From Parabacteroides sp. 52 (GTDB lineage Bacteria > Bacteroidota > Bacteroidia > Bacteroidales > Tannerellaceae), in the NCBI RefSeq assembly GCF_010500925.1, contig NZ_QVMG01000020.1, forward strand, positions 1-64,000: 64,000 nucleotides of DNA, given 5' to 3'. The notes under the pieces are model-generated. The model worked only from the letters and a program-made list of their open reading frames with translations, was not told the DNA's origin and searched no databases. Below are positions 8,555 to 17,307 of the stretch, one piece after another (the first letter of the stretch is position 1; every line of letters begins with the position of its first letter). A program made the translations under genes and the position numbers.

Positions 8555-9460
8555 TCAATCTTTTTTTTTGTTTCGTGGATGATGTTCCAATATCTCCCTG
8601 CGTAAAGATTCCCGGTCGATATGCATATAAATCTCTGTCGTTGTGATCTTTTCATGGCCCAGCATTTGCTGGATGGCCACCAGGTTGGCTCCTCCTTCCA
8701 ACAGATGCGTGGCAAAGGAATGGCGAAAAGTATGCGGACTTACATTTTTATGAATTCCGGCCATTGCTGCTTGTTGCTTAATCACATGAAACACCATAAT
8801 ACGTGAAAGCGAAGTACCGCGGCGGCTCAAAAACAGGATATCTTCAAATCCCTTTTTTACAGGAACCGTATTTCGATCGTACAAATAATTTTTTATTTCA
8901 TGCAGGGCCGTCTGTGAGATAGGCACCAGACGTTGCTTGCCGCCTTTTCCTTCTACCCGGATAAAGCCTTCCTCAAAATAAACATCCGAATACCGCAGGT
9001 TGGTCAGTTCCGACACGCGCAAGCCACAGCTATACAACACCTCCAACATGGCTCTGTTCCTTTGTCCTTCGGGCAAAGAAAGATCTATCGTATCAAGCAT
9101 ATTGTTAATTTCATTTTCGGTAAGCACCTCCGGTAATTTCATACCAATCTTAGGAGATTCCAACAATTCTGTCGGATCCGTCTTCATATAATCGTCCAAC
9201 AACAAAAAATGATAAAAAGACTTTATGCCGGAAATGATACGTGCCTGGGAACGGGGATGAATACCTATATCATGCAGACGAGCAACGAATTGCTGCAGAT
9301 CGGCATACGTTATTTCCGTCACCTTCAAGCCTTCCGCTTCTGCAAAATGAAGCAGTTTATCCAAATCAGCCATATAGGCTTCAATAGAATTTGCCGAAAG
9401 GGATTTCTCCAGGCGCAAATACGTATGATATTTATGGATAATATCTTTTCCTTTTTGCAT
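8555..9460 (-). CDS. xerD: Site-specific tyrosine recombinase XerD
   Basis: A 301-residue tyrosine recombinase, the usual XerD length. An N-terminal SAM-like core-binding domain covers about 1-90. The catalytic set is complete: Arg148 (CGLRVSELTNL), Lys172 (GKGGKQR), His243 and Arg246 (PHTFRHSFATH), His269 (LGHEKITTT) and nucleophile Tyr278. With a XerC partner it would resolve chromosome dimers at dif. The start at 9460 is chosen because the promoter at 9533-9564 puts transcription start near 9526, inside the longer frame. Single copy and conserved neighbours (aroQ, pyk) argue for the housekeeping Xer rather than a mobile integrase. Confidence 0.93.
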   Translation of the reverse strand: MQKGKDIIHKYHTYLRLEKSLSANSIEAYMADLDKLLHFAEAEGLKVTEITYADLQQFVARLHDIGIHPRSQARIISGIKSFYHFLLLDDYMKTDPTELLESPKIGMKLPEVLTENEINNMLDTIDLSLPEGQRNRAMLEVLYSCGLRVSELTNLRYSDVYFEEGFIRVEGKGGKQRLVPISQTALHEIKNYLYDRNTVPVKKGFEDILFLSRRGTSLSRIMVFHVIKQQAAMAGIHKNVSPHTFRHSFATHLLEGGANLVAIQQMLGHEKITTTEIYMHIDRESLRREILEHHPRNKKKD

Positions 9461-9532
9461 TGTCTGTATCCTTGTTAGGTACGTGTCAATAAAATGTTTA
9501 CCTTTGCCGCACATTTTATGCATGTGGCAGTG

Positions 9533-9564
9533 CAAAGATAGCGAAAGCTGAGGGCAGAACCAAA
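9533..9564 (-). promoter_or_regulatory. Promoter of xerD
   Basis: On the minus strand TTTG (9561-9564) precedes TATCTTTG (9533-9540) by 20 bp. The leader before the chosen ATG is about 65 bases. On the plus strand TACCTTTG at 9499-9506 may serve aroQ. Confidence 0.8.
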
Positions 9565-9625
9565 CTTGTTTGAGGTATGCCGAAACGCATCCTGTCTTAT
9601 TAATAGGGAATAAAGTTACAAGAAT

Positions 9626-10054
9626 ATGAAGAGGTTTCAGATCATCAACGGCCCAAATCTCAATCTGCTGGGCAAAAGGGAACCCGATGTTTACGGGAAT
9701 ATTTCATTTGATAATTATTTGGAAGAACTTCGTATTGCCTATCCGCATTGTGAGATTTCTTTCTACCAAAGTAACATAGAAGGTGAATTGATCAATAAAA
9801 TACAGGAAGTAGGATTTGATTTTGACGGGATCCTGTTGAATGCCGGAGCGTATACACATACATCTGTGGCATTACACGACGCGATCAAATCCGTTACTGC
9901 CCCTGTTATCGAGGTACATATATCGAATGTACATACCCGTGAATCTTTCCGGCATACCTCCTTTCTCTCTGCAGTATGCCAAGGGGTTATTCTTGGTTTT
10001 GGAATGAATTCTTATCGCCTGGCGATAGAAGCGTTGCTTCTTACCGACAGTTAA
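9626..10054 (+). CDS. aroQ: 3-dehydroquinate dehydratase, type II
   Basis: A 142-residue type II dehydroquinase that converts 3-dehydroquinate to 3-dehydroshikimate in the shikimate pathway. The signature INGPNLNLLGKREPDVYG (about 7-24) contains the catalytic arginine and tyrosine on the mobile loop, and NAGAYTHTS and EVHISN carry substrate-binding Asn and the catalytic His. Length and motifs match the dodecameric family. It is divergent from xerD and precedes pyk with a 125-bp gap that contains an inverted repeat. Confidence 0.95.
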   Translation: MKRFQIINGPNLNLLGKREPDVYGNISFDNYLEELRIAYPHCEISFYQSNIEGELINKIQEVGFDFDGILLNAGAYTHTSVALHDAIKSVTAPVIEVHISNVHTRESFRHTSFLSAVCQGVILGFGMNSYRLAIEALLLTDS

Positions 10055-10083
10055 ATTTAGATACAAAGATTATTTGTTTATTG

Positions 10084-10163
10084 TTGACAGTATACAATGG
10101 GGCTGTCAATCATAATTGTTTCATGTTTAATATCATTGGCAGTTGCCCATTGCATACTGTCAA
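10084..10163. promoter_or_regulatory. Nested inverted repeat in the aroQ-pyk gap
   Basis: An 18-bp arm (10084-10101, starting TTGACAGTATACAATGGG) is matched by its reverse complement at 10146-10163 with one mismatch, across 44 bases. Inside, CTGTCAA at 10103-10109 and TTGGCAG near 10136 allow two alternative smaller hairpins (TTGACAG with CTGTCAA). No T-run follows, so it is not a plain terminator. It lies 16 bp before the pyk start codon and could be a leader structure or an operator; function unknown. Confidence 0.6.
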
Positions 10164-10179
10164 TTTATAAAGGCTCTTT

Positions 10180-11649
10180 ATGCTAAAACATACAAAGATT
10201 GTTGCTACTATTTCAGATCAGCGTTGCGAGGTAAGTTTCCTGGATTCATTGTATAAAGCGGGGATGAATGTCGTACGCTTAAACACGGCCCATATGATGG
10301 AAGAAGGATTAAACCGTGTGGTTACAAACGTAAGAGAGGTTTCCGACCGGATCGGCATTTTAATGGACACCAAAGGCCCTGAAGTGCGGACAACAGTTCT
10401 CAAGGAACCTATCCCTTTCAAAACCGGAGACATTGTCAAAATCACAGGAAACCCCGATAAAGAAACAACACGCGATTGCATATCCGTCTCTTATAAAAAC
10501 TTCGTGAACGACCTGCATATAGGTGATGACATCATGATAGATGATGGTGACCTGGAGCTGAATGTAACAGAAAAACATGCCGACTATCTTTTGTGCGAAG
10601 TCCTCAACGACGCCACGCTCGGCAGCCGGAAAAGCGTAAATGTCCCGGGAGTACGTATCAACCTACCCTCACTGACAGAAAGAGACCGCAGAAATATCCT
10701 GTGGGCTATAGATAACAAGCTGGACTTCATCGCTCACTCTTTTGTACGCTCCAAACAAGACGTTTTGGACATCCAACAAATATTGGATCAACATACAAGT
10801 CCCATAAAGATCATTGCTAAAATAGAGAACCAGGAAGGGGTTGACAATATCGACGAGATACTTGAAGCTGCCTACGGTATTATGATTGCCCGGGGAGACC
10901 TGGGTATAGAGGTCCCCGCTGAAAAAATACCCGGATTACAACGTGTCCTGATTCGTAAATGCGTGGAAGTGAAAAAGCCGGTTATCGTAGCTACCCAAAT
11001 GCTTCACTCCATGATTAACAACCCACGTCCTACACGTGCCGAGGTAACAGACATTGCCAATGCAATCTATTACCGCACAGACGCGTTGATGTTAAGTGGT
11101 GAAACAGCTTATGGAAAATACCCATTGGAAGCTGTCCAGACAATGACCAAGGTGGCACGCGAAGCTGAAAAAACAAAACTGGCCGCCAATGACATCCGTG
11201 TACCTATCGGAGGCAGCGACCTGGATGTGACCTCTTTCTTAGCCAAACAGGCTGTGAAATCATCGGCCAAATTGCATGTAAAATCAATTATCACAGATAG
11301 CCATTCCGGCCGGACCGCTCGTTACCTTGCGGCTTTCCGGGGCACAGCTACTGTCTTTGCCATTTGTTACAACCCGCAAGTAATGCGCATGCTCTCCCTC
11401 TCGTATGGTGTCTGGGCCGTTCATCAACCGTGGAATAACAGTCGTCGCAAATATTTCTATGAAGCATTGAACCAGTTAATCAAGAGCGGACAAATCACTC
11501 GCAACAACATGGTTGCCTACCTGAGTGGTAGCTTTGGAGAAGGAGGCGGCACCTCTTTCCTTGAAATAAACAATGTAGGTAAGGTTTTAGATGCCGGCAA
11601 TACATATTGCCTCCCTACTTTTCAGGAAGAAGAGACAATAGAAGAGTAA
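10180..11649 (+). CDS. pyk: Pyruvate kinase
   Basis: A 489-residue pyruvate kinase that makes pyruvate and ATP from phosphoenolpyruvate and ADP. The N-terminal barrel begins KIVATISDQRC and has RLNTAHM in place of the more common RLNFSH. The active-site signature is IKIIAKIENQEG, followed by MIARGDLGIEVP and the ATQMLHSMINNPRPTRAEVTD helix. The C-terminal domain (about 355-489) is present. The short first domain opening without a long N-terminal extension is normal. It may be co-transcribed with the O-methyltransferase, which starts 12 bp after the stop. Confidence 0.95.
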   Translation: MLKHTKIVATISDQRCEVSFLDSLYKAGMNVVRLNTAHMMEEGLNRVVTNVREVSDRIGILMDTKGPEVRTTVLKEPIPFKTGDIVKITGNPDKETTRDCISVSYKNFVNDLHIGDDIMIDDGDLELNVTEKHADYLLCEVLNDATLGSRKSVNVPGVRINLPSLTERDRRNILWAIDNKLDFIAHSFVRSKQDVLDIQQILDQHTSPIKIIAKIENQEGVDNIDEILEAAYGIMIARGDLGIEVPAEKIPGLQRVLIRKCVEVKKPVIVATQMLHSMINNPRPTRAEVTDIANAIYYRTDALMLSGETAYGKYPLEAVQTMTKVAREAEKTKLAANDIRVPIGGSDLDVTSFLAKQAVKSSAKLHVKSIITDSHSGRTARYLAAFRGTATVFAICYNPQVMRMLSLSYGVWAVHQPWNNSRRKYFYEALNQLIKSGQITRNNMVAYLSGSFGEGGGTSFLEINNVGKVLDAGNTYCLPTFQEEETIEE

Positions 11650-11661
11650 GAACATCCCTGC

Positions 11662-12288
11662 ATGACGATAGAAGATTACATATTATCCCATACAGATGAA
11701 GAAGGCAATTTATTGGAGGCACTCAACCGGGATGCCAATGTAAACCTGCTTCGTCCCCGTATGTTATCCGGGCATCTGCAGGGACGCATATTAAAGATGT
11801 TCTGTCGCATGCTTCGCCCCAAACGGGTATTGGAGATAGGCACTTACACCGGTTATGCTACTCTTTGCCTGGCAGAAGGCGTCGAAGAGGATGCATTGAT
11901 CCATACGATAGAAATAAACGACGAGATGGAAGATTTCATAATGAAATACGTCTCCCGTTCTCCGCATAAAGACAAAATTCGGGTTCACCTGGGGGACGCC
12001 CTAGAGATTATCCCCCAGATGAATGAAACATTTGATATGGTATTTATCGATGCGGACAAAAGATTGTATTCAGATTATTACGACCTGGTTTTCCCTCACA
12101 TCCGTCCAGGTGGAATAATTCTGGCCGATAACACATTATGGGATGGAAAAGTTGTCGACGAGGTGCAATCATCCGATAAACAAACAATCGGGATCCTATC
12201 GTTCAATGAGAAAATAAAACAAGACAACCGGGTTGAAAAAGTAATCCTTCCCTTACGGGACGGACTGACAATAATCTGGAAAAAATAA
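11662..12288 (+). CDS. Class I SAM-dependent O-methyltransferase
   Basis: A 208-residue member of the caffeoyl-CoA/catechol O-methyltransferase-like family. The SAM-binding motif I is VLEIGTYTGYATLCLAEG (about 58-75) and the metal-binding motif is FIDADKRLYSDYYD, followed by GGIILADNTLWDGKV with the second metal ligands. Bacterial members methylate small catechols or, as TrmR, a tRNA base; the target here is unknown. It sits in a compact run with pyk upstream and rbfA 18 bp downstream. Confidence 0.88.
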   Translation: MTIEDYILSHTDEEGNLLEALNRDANVNLLRPRMLSGHLQGRILKMFCRMLRPKRVLEIGTYTGYATLCLAEGVEEDALIHTIEINDEMEDFIMKYVSRSPHKDKIRVHLGDALEIIPQMNETFDMVFIDADKRLYSDYYDLVFPHIRPGGIILADNTLWDGKVVDEVQSSDKQTIGILSFNEKIKQDNRVEKVILPLRDGLTIIWKK

Positions 12289-12306
12289 ACAACAGCATAG
12301 TTAGTT

Positions 12307-12642
12307 ATGGAAAGTACACGACTAAATAAAATCGGACGTCTTCTACAAAAAGAATTAGGAGATATCTTTCAGAAGCAAACACAAGGAATGCATGGCGTAC
12401 TTGTATCCGTGAGCGTGGTCAGGGTCAGTCCGGATTTAAGTGTAGCCAAAGTATTTTTAAGCATTTTCCCTTCTGAAAAATCACAGGAGCTACTGAAAGC
12501 CATACGGGCAAACACAAAAGCTATACGTTTCGACCTGGGACAACGCGTACGTACCCAATTACGCAAAATCCCGGATTTGGCTTTTTATATCGACGACTCA
12601 CTTGATTACATTGAGAATATAGACAAATTGCTTCAAAAATAA
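12307..12642 (+). CDS. rbfA: Ribosome-binding factor A
   Basis: A 111-residue KH-type protein that helps mature the 30S subunit and its 16S rRNA 5' end. The signature VRVSPDLSVAKVFLSIFP (about 38-55) and the C-terminal LRKIPDLAFYIDDSLDYIENIDKLL are typical of RbfA. It is followed after 6 bp by the LolC/E-type permease, an arrangement that suggests one transcript. Confidence 0.93.
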   Translation: MESTRLNKIGRLLQKELGDIFQKQTQGMHGVLVSVSVVRVSPDLSVAKVFLSIFPSEKSQELLKAIRANTKAIRFDLGQRVRTQLRKIPDLAFYIDDSLDYIENIDKLLQK

Positions 12643-12648
12643 GATCAA

Positions 12649-13890
12649 TTGAATCTGCCTTTTTACATCGCCCGCCGTTACCTCTTTTCCAAGAAATCAC
12701 ATAACGCCATCAATATTATTTCGATGGTTTCCGTATGTGGGGTGGTCGTCGTAACCATAGCCCTGGTCTGTATACTATCGGTATTCAATGGGTTCAATGA
12801 TATTGTTGCCGGCTTATTCAGCAACCTGGAACCGGATTTAAAAATAACTCCTGCCACAGGCAAGGTATTTGACCCATCTATTACCGAAATACAAGCCATA
12901 CGGGAGATGAAGGAGGTAGCTGTGTTTAGTGAGACCTTAGAAGAGAACGCACTTATACGATGCCGCGACCGGCAGGTGATTGGCATTGTCAAAGGCGTGG
13001 ATCCTCATTATGCACAACTGACACAGATAGACAGTGTCCTGGTTGACGGTCGCTTTTCTTTACGCGAAGATGTGGTCGACTACGCCACATTAGGCATGGG
13101 ATTAGCTTATTCACTCGGCGTAAGAGTCGGCTTTGTCTCTCCTATCGAGATATGCGCGCCTAAACGGGATAAGAAAATCAATACAAACAATCTGATATCT
13201 TCACTTGACGTGGAATACGCCTATATAAACGGTATTTTCCGCATCAACCAAAGCGTATACGACGACTCGTATATATTTGTTCCCATCGAACTGACCCGCT
13301 CCCTTTTCCGCTATGAAAAAGAAGTCTCTGCCATCGAATTGAAATTAACAGCAGGAGCAGATGTTTCCTCCGTAAAAAAAGAGATAAAAACACTTATAGG
13401 CGATTCTTATATCGTACAAGACAGGTACGAACAACAGGAGGCTTCTTATAAAATGATGCAGATAGAAAAAATAATGACCTTCCTGATCCTTTCTTTCATT
13501 CTGGCAATAGCCTTATTCAACCTGGTGGGTTCCCTTTCCATGTTGATGATCGAAAAGCAAAACGATGTACAGACATTACGAAAGATGGGAGCTAACGAAC
13601 GACTCATCCAACAGATATTCTTGTTCGAAGGATGGATGATTTCAGGATTCGGTGCTGTTATCGGCATTATCATCGGTCTGATTTTGTGCTTCCTGCAAAT
13701 GAAATACGGCTGGATACGCCTGGGAGAAGGAGCCGCCTTTATCATTGATGCCTACCCGGTGCGGGTAATCTTCTGGGATATCCTGATAGTGCTTATAACC
13801 GTTCTTTCCGTAGGTTTTTTTTCCGCCTGGTATCCGGTACATGCCATTACCAAAAAATGGTTCACACAAAAAGAAAAAGACAAAGCATAA
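12649..13890 (+). CDS. LolC/LolE-type lipoprotein-releasing ABC permease (FtsX family)
   Basis: A 413-residue inner-membrane protein with one N-terminal membrane helix (about 20-45), a large periplasmic MacB-like domain (about 50-265) and three C-terminal helices (about 270-295, 320-345, 370-395). The opening FYIARRYLFSKKSHNAINIIS is characteristic of the Lol permeases that extract lipoproteins for transfer to the outer membrane. The start is TTG at 12649; the next Met is already inside the first helix, so TTG is needed. No LolD ATPase is adjacent, so the partner must be elsewhere. Confidence 0.88.
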   Translation: MNLPFYIARRYLFSKKSHNAINIISMVSVCGVVVVTIALVCILSVFNGFNDIVAGLFSNLEPDLKITPATGKVFDPSITEIQAIREMKEVAVFSETLEENALIRCRDRQVIGIVKGVDPHYAQLTQIDSVLVDGRFSLREDVVDYATLGMGLAYSLGVRVGFVSPIEICAPKRDKKINTNNLISSLDVEYAYINGIFRINQSVYDDSYIFVPIELTRSLFRYEKEVSAIELKLTAGADVSSVKKEIKTLIGDSYIVQDRYEQQEASYKMMQIEKIMTFLILSFILAIALFNLVGSLSMLMIEKQNDVQTLRKMGANERLIQQIFLFEGWMISGFGAVIGIIIGLILCFLQMKYGWIRLGEGAAFIIDAYPVRVIFWDILIVLITVLSVGFFSAWYPVHAITKKWFTQKEKDKA

Positions 13891-13930
13891 TGCCTTGTCT
13901 TTCTCCTATTTCGATACGAAACATTTCCTT

Positions 13931-15013
13931 TCAACTATATTCTTTTCCAAAATTCATGCGTGCATCAGCAACAAATTGTTTAATCCGTTGCTCATCTGTT
14001 TTCTTACAAATAAGCAGGGCATTTCCGGATTCAGCAATGATATAATCTTCTAGCCCCTGCACAACAACCATACGGTCCGGATCTTCCAGAGAGACCAATG
14101 TACCTGTGCTCTCATACAAAAGAGCTTTACTATTCTTAAGCACAACATTCTCTTTTTCATCCTTATTCCCCAAATCATACAAAGAACCCCAGGTACCAAG
14201 GTCTGCCCAACCAAAATCTACACACAACATATAGACATTATCCGCTTTTTCCATAATACCATAATCGATAGATATATTCGGACAATAAGGATAATTCTCT
14301 TGTATAAAGGCACGTTCTTTTTCTGTATTAAATGCAGGTTTACCCAAATCAAAACGGGCAGTAATATCCGGTAAAAAGCGGGAAAATGCATCCAGAATGG
14401 TATGTACATTCCAAATAAACAAACCCGAATTCCAGAAAAACTCACCGCTCGCCTGGAAAACCTTGGCCAACTCTAAGTTAGGCTTTTCCGTAAATGTTTT
14501 CACCTTATAAAACTCTCCGAGGGTAGACTCGCTGCTCTGAATATAACCATATCCCGTTTCCGGACGGCTAGGCTTAATTCCCAAGGTTACCAAGGCCTTA
14601 TTTTCCCGAACAAAATCAAATCCCTTCTGGACATCCCGCAAGAACACATCTTCCTTCTGTATCAAATGATCGGAAGGGGCAACAACGATGTTTGCATGCG
14701 GATTGCAAGCCTGTATATGATACGCCGCATAAGCAATACAAGGAGCCGTATTTCTACGCGTCGGCTCTAACAGAATCTGTTTCTCCTTCAGTTCAGGCAA
14801 CTGTTCCTTTATCAGATCCGCATACGATTCATTCGTTACTATATAAATATTTTCTGTGGGAATAATCTTATTAAACCGATCAAAGGTCATCTGTAACAAA
14901 GAACGACCTGTTCCAAAAAAGTCTATAAATTGTTTGGGATAACTCTCTCTGCTGAAAGGCCAGAACCGGCTACCGATCCCCCCTCCCATTATTACACAAT
15001 AATTATCATTCAT
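13931..15013 (-). CDS. manC: Mannose-1-phosphate guanylyltransferase
   Basis: A 360-residue nucleotidyltransferase that makes GDP-mannose from mannose-1-phosphate and GTP. The N-terminal pyrophosphorylase signature VIMGGGIGSRFWPFSRESYPKQF contains the glycine-rich nucleotide loop and the catalytic Lys. FTEKPN and DYGIMEKADNVYML are typical of the GDP-mannose enzymes. There is no C-terminal isomerase domain, so it is the monofunctional form. GDP-mannose feeds surface glycans and fucose synthesis. A TACGTTTG box on the minus strand at 15044-15051 is a likely promoter element. Confidence 0.92.
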   Translation of the reverse strand: MNDNYCVIMGGGIGSRFWPFSRESYPKQFIDFFGTGRSLLQMTFDRFNKIIPTENIYIVTNESYADLIKEQLPELKEKQILLEPTRRNTAPCIAYAAYHIQACNPHANIVVAPSDHLIQKEDVFLRDVQKGFDFVRENKALVTLGIKPSRPETGYGYIQSSESTLGEFYKVKTFTEKPNLELAKVFQASGEFFWNSGLFIWNVHTILDAFSRFLPDITARFDLGKPAFNTEKERAFIQENYPYCPNISIDYGIMEKADNVYMLCVDFGWADLGTWGSLYDLGNKDEKENVVLKNSKALLYESTGTLVSLEDPDRMVVVQGLEDYIIAESGNALLICKKTDEQRIKQFVADARMNFGKEYS

Positions 15014-15111
15014 GATTTAGATTACTAACCTTATTATTCTATACAAACGTAACGAAATAATTTGAAATTTATTCCCTGCTGAAAGAAGTAAATGAAAAAA
15101 AGCGACGAAAG

Positions 15112-15142
15112 TTTGCTAGATTAAAAAATATCCATACCTTTG
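15112..15142 (+). promoter_or_regulatory. Promoter of tRNA-Leu
   Basis: TTTG (15112-15115), 19 bp, TACCTTTG (15135-15142): an exact match to the Bacteroidetes primary promoter form. Transcription would start near 15149, about 50 bases before the mature tRNA. Confidence 0.85.
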
Positions 15143-15197
15143 CAACGCCTTTTAGGAAAAGTCCTATACACAAGGTCTCTTTTTTATACTACAACAT

Positions 15198-15281
15198 GCC
15201 CAGATGGCGGAATTGGTAGACGCGCTGGTCTCAAACACCAGTGGATTCATTTCCATGCCGGTTCGATCCCGGCTCTGGGTA
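15198..15281 (+). tRNA. tRNA-Leu (anticodon CAA)
   Basis: An 84-base class II tRNA. The acceptor GCCCAGA pairs with TCTGGGT (first pair G-T), with discriminator A at 15281. The anticodon stem CTGGT/ACCAG encloses CTCAAAC, giving anticodon CAA for UUG codons. A long variable arm follows, and the T-arm has GGTTCGATCC. CCA is not encoded; the next bases are CAG. Confidence 0.95.
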
Positions 15282-15284
15282 CAG

Positions 15285-15317
15285 AAGCGGATAAATCTAA
15301 TTTGTCCGCTTTTTTTG
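15285..15317 (+). terminator. Terminator after tRNA-Leu
   Basis: AAGCGGATAAAT pairs with ATTTGTCCGCTT (one G-T pair) around a 3-base loop and is followed by a run of T. Confidence 0.88.
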
Positions 15318-15461
15318 TATCATATAACTCGCTGGTTTGCTGATGAATTCTCTCCAACTTCCCCTAAAGATTGGGGCAGCGGATTGTAGTGATGCCGGCA
15401 GAGCCCGTTCTGTTGGAATATATAAATCACACATAACAAAGTCAGATTCGAAGATATATTC

Positions 15462-15549
15462 TACTGTTGATAGCTATCGGCAGTACTGTTGATAGTTATG
15501 GACAGTACTGTCGATAATTATCAACAGTACTGCCGACGATCGTCGACAG
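15462..15549. repeat. Palindromic 4 x 22-bp array A
   Basis: Four consecutive 22-bp units start with TACTG and end with CAG. Their cores are TGATAGCTATCG, TGATAGTTATGG, CGATAATTATCA and CGACGATCGTCG, each a full or near palindrome. The flanking 494-bp gap (15318-15811) contains no gene that I can support; a TATCTTTG box at 15755-15762 near its end probably serves the small protein at 15812. Sister arrays lie at 27475, 45687 and 57021. Confidence 0.85.
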
Positions 15550-15811
15550 TAAAATAATACCTGCAAAAAAGAATAATAACATTTGATTTTCAACACCACG
15601 ACTTCCCTGAAGGATGTTTTTTGTGTATTTCATGAAACAAACAGGCAAAGAATATTCCTTTTTCTATTTATTGCTTTTTTTGTAGAAAATAGGATGCGGT
15701 TCGGTAATCCTTCATGAAAATGAATTTTCCTTTCGGATTACGCTCACCTTTCACTATCTTTGCCTTTGAGATGAATTCTATCAAATCCGGAATATATAAA
15801 ACAAAAAATAG

Positions 15812-16006
15812 ATGAGTGCAAATAACCTTTTCACGTTAAGAAACAGCCTGATTGTCTTTTTAACCGCCACCCTGTTACTGCTTTTGGGTACATGTATTAA
15901 AATGATGCATATCCCTTATGCTAATTTAGTGATAACCATCGCCCTTGTTTTAGAGGCCATTTCCGTTGTCCTGGTCCTTACCGCTCTGTTAAAGAAAAAG
16001 GCATAA
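15812..16006 (+). CDS. Two-helix membrane protein resembling the GldL N-terminus
   Basis: A 64-residue protein of two hydrophobic helices (about 12-30 and 37-58) joined by a KMMHIPYAN turn and ending in KKK. The turn and the following LVITIALVLEAIS resemble the paired membrane helices at the start of GldL, the proton-channel subunit of the Bacteroidetes gliding and type 9 secretion motor. The cytoplasmic GldL domain is absent. No other gld gene is nearby, so a motor role is doubtful. The -7 box at 15755-15762 supports its expression. Confidence 0.7.
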   Translation: MSANNLFTLRNSLIVFLTATLLLLLGTCIKMMHIPYANLVITIALVLEAISVVLVLTALLKKKA

Positions 16007-16064
16007 GCCGACCTGTATCAGAAACAGAAAACTCCCTCCTATAGAGAATAGGATAAACAGCGAA

Positions 16065-16095
16065 TTGTGTATCTCCCACATTATATGTACTTTTG
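16065..16095 (+). promoter_or_regulatory. Promoter of fabI
   Basis: TTG (16065-16067), 20 bp, TACTTTTG (16088-16095). The start would lie near 16102, 17 bases before the ATG. Confidence 0.7.
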
Positions 16096-16118
16096 CCCCG
16101 TAATAAATACAAACAGGT

Positions 16119-16976
16119 ATGAGTCATAATTTATTAAAAGGCAAGCGTGGCATTATATTCGGAGCACTGAATGAAATGTCTATTGCCTGGAAAGTAGCAG
16201 AAAAGGCAGTAGAAGAAGGCGCTACGATTACGTTAAGTAATACCCCTATTGCCGTTCGTATGGGAGAGATCGATGCATTAGCACAGAAGTTGCATGCAGA
16301 AGTCATTCCGGCAGACGCCACAAGTGTAGAAGACCTACAAACAGTTTTTTCCCAATCCGTTGACATATTAGGCGGGCCGATCGATTTCGTCCTGCATTCC
16401 ATTGGTATGAGTCCCAATGTGCGCAAGAAACGCACCTACGACGACTTGGACTACGATATGTTATCCAAGACATTGGATATCTCAGCCATTTCTTTTCATA
16501 AGATGTTGCAGGTAGCCAAAAAACAGAATGCCATTGCCGAATTCGGCTCCATCGTTGCGTTAACCTATGTAGCCGCACAACGCACCTTCTTCGGATACAA
16601 TGATATGGCGGATGCCAAAAGCTTATTGGAATCTATCACCCGCAGCTTCGGGTATATCTACGGCCGGGAAAAGAATGTACGCATCAACACCATCTCCCAA
16701 TCTCCAACCGTCACCACTGCCGGCAGCGGCGTGAAAGGCATGGAGCACCTCTTAGACTTTTCCGACAAGATGAGTCCTTTGGGAAATGCTACCGCCGACG
16801 AATGCGCGGACTATTGCATCTCCCTATTCTCTGACCTGACTCGCAAAGTCACAATGCAAAACTTATTCCATGACGGTGGTTTCTCCAGTATGGGAATGAG
16901 CCTTCGCGCCATGAATCAGTACAGCAAAGGATTGGAAGAATTCTGCGACGAAAACGGAAACATCATATACGGATAA
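16119..16976 (+). CDS. fabI: Enoyl-[acyl-carrier-protein] reductase, FabI type
   Basis: A 285-residue short-chain dehydrogenase-fold enzyme that reduces trans-2-enoyl-ACP in the last step of each fatty-acid elongation cycle. The N-terminal GKRGIIFGALNEMSIAW is the FabI version of the NAD-binding loop. The active-site Tyr160 and Lys167 (GYNDMADAK, spacing Y-x6-K) and the additional Tyr150 are in place. The C-terminus is about 20 residues longer than E. coli FabI. It is a single gene with its own promoter. Confidence 0.94.
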   Translation: MSHNLLKGKRGIIFGALNEMSIAWKVAEKAVEEGATITLSNTPIAVRMGEIDALAQKLHAEVIPADATSVEDLQTVFSQSVDILGGPIDFVLHSIGMSPNVRKKRTYDDLDYDMLSKTLDISAISFHKMLQVAKKQNAIAEFGSIVALTYVAAQRTFFGYNDMADAKSLLESITRSFGYIYGREKNVRINTISQSPTVTTAGSGVKGMEHLLDFSDKMSPLGNATADECADYCISLFSDLTRKVTMQNLFHDGGFSSMGMSLRAMNQYSKGLEEFCDENGNIIYG

Positions 16977-16977
16977 C

Positions 16978-17300
16978 GCGGATTAATGATTAACGATTAA
17001 TGATTAACGGAGGAAGGAAGAGGGATTAGTGTTTAGTGTTTAGTGATTAGTGATGAACGATGAACGATGAGTGAAGCGTGAAGCGTGAAGGATTATAATT
17101 TACAATTTATAATTAACAATTAATGTTTAGTGATTAGTGAATCACTTTACAGGACATTTTCCATTTTGCTTCACGCTTCACGCTTCACGCTTCACTCATC
17201 GTTCATCACTAATCACTAATCACTAAACACTAAACACTAATCCCTCATCCTCCATTCTCAATTTTCAATTTTCAATTTTCAATTTTCAATTTTCAATTAA
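16978..17300. repeat. Large heptamer-built inverted repeat between fabI and the YrdC-domain gene
   Basis: The left arm (about 17021-17090) is a chain of 7-base units in the order GATTAGT, GTTTAGT, GATTAGT, GATGAAC, GATGAGT, GAAGCGT. The right arm (about 17167-17245) repeats the same order as the reverse complement. Between them lies an AT-rich core (17090-17125) identical to one 3' of topA. The right side ends in five TTTTCAA-type units (17255-17298) reaching to 10 bp before the next ATG. I see no gene in this 331-bp gap. Confidence 0.85.
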
Positions 17301-17307
17301 AAAAACC

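Noticed and set aside
8555-9460. Phage or mobile-element integrase
   Set aside because: Length, complete catalytic set and the xerD-aroQ-pyk neighbourhood fit the housekeeping XerD, and no attachment sites or phage genes are near.
15462-15549. CRISPR array
   Set aside because: Units are contiguous 22-bp palindromes with no spacers of independent sequence, only four copies, and no cas genes in the window.
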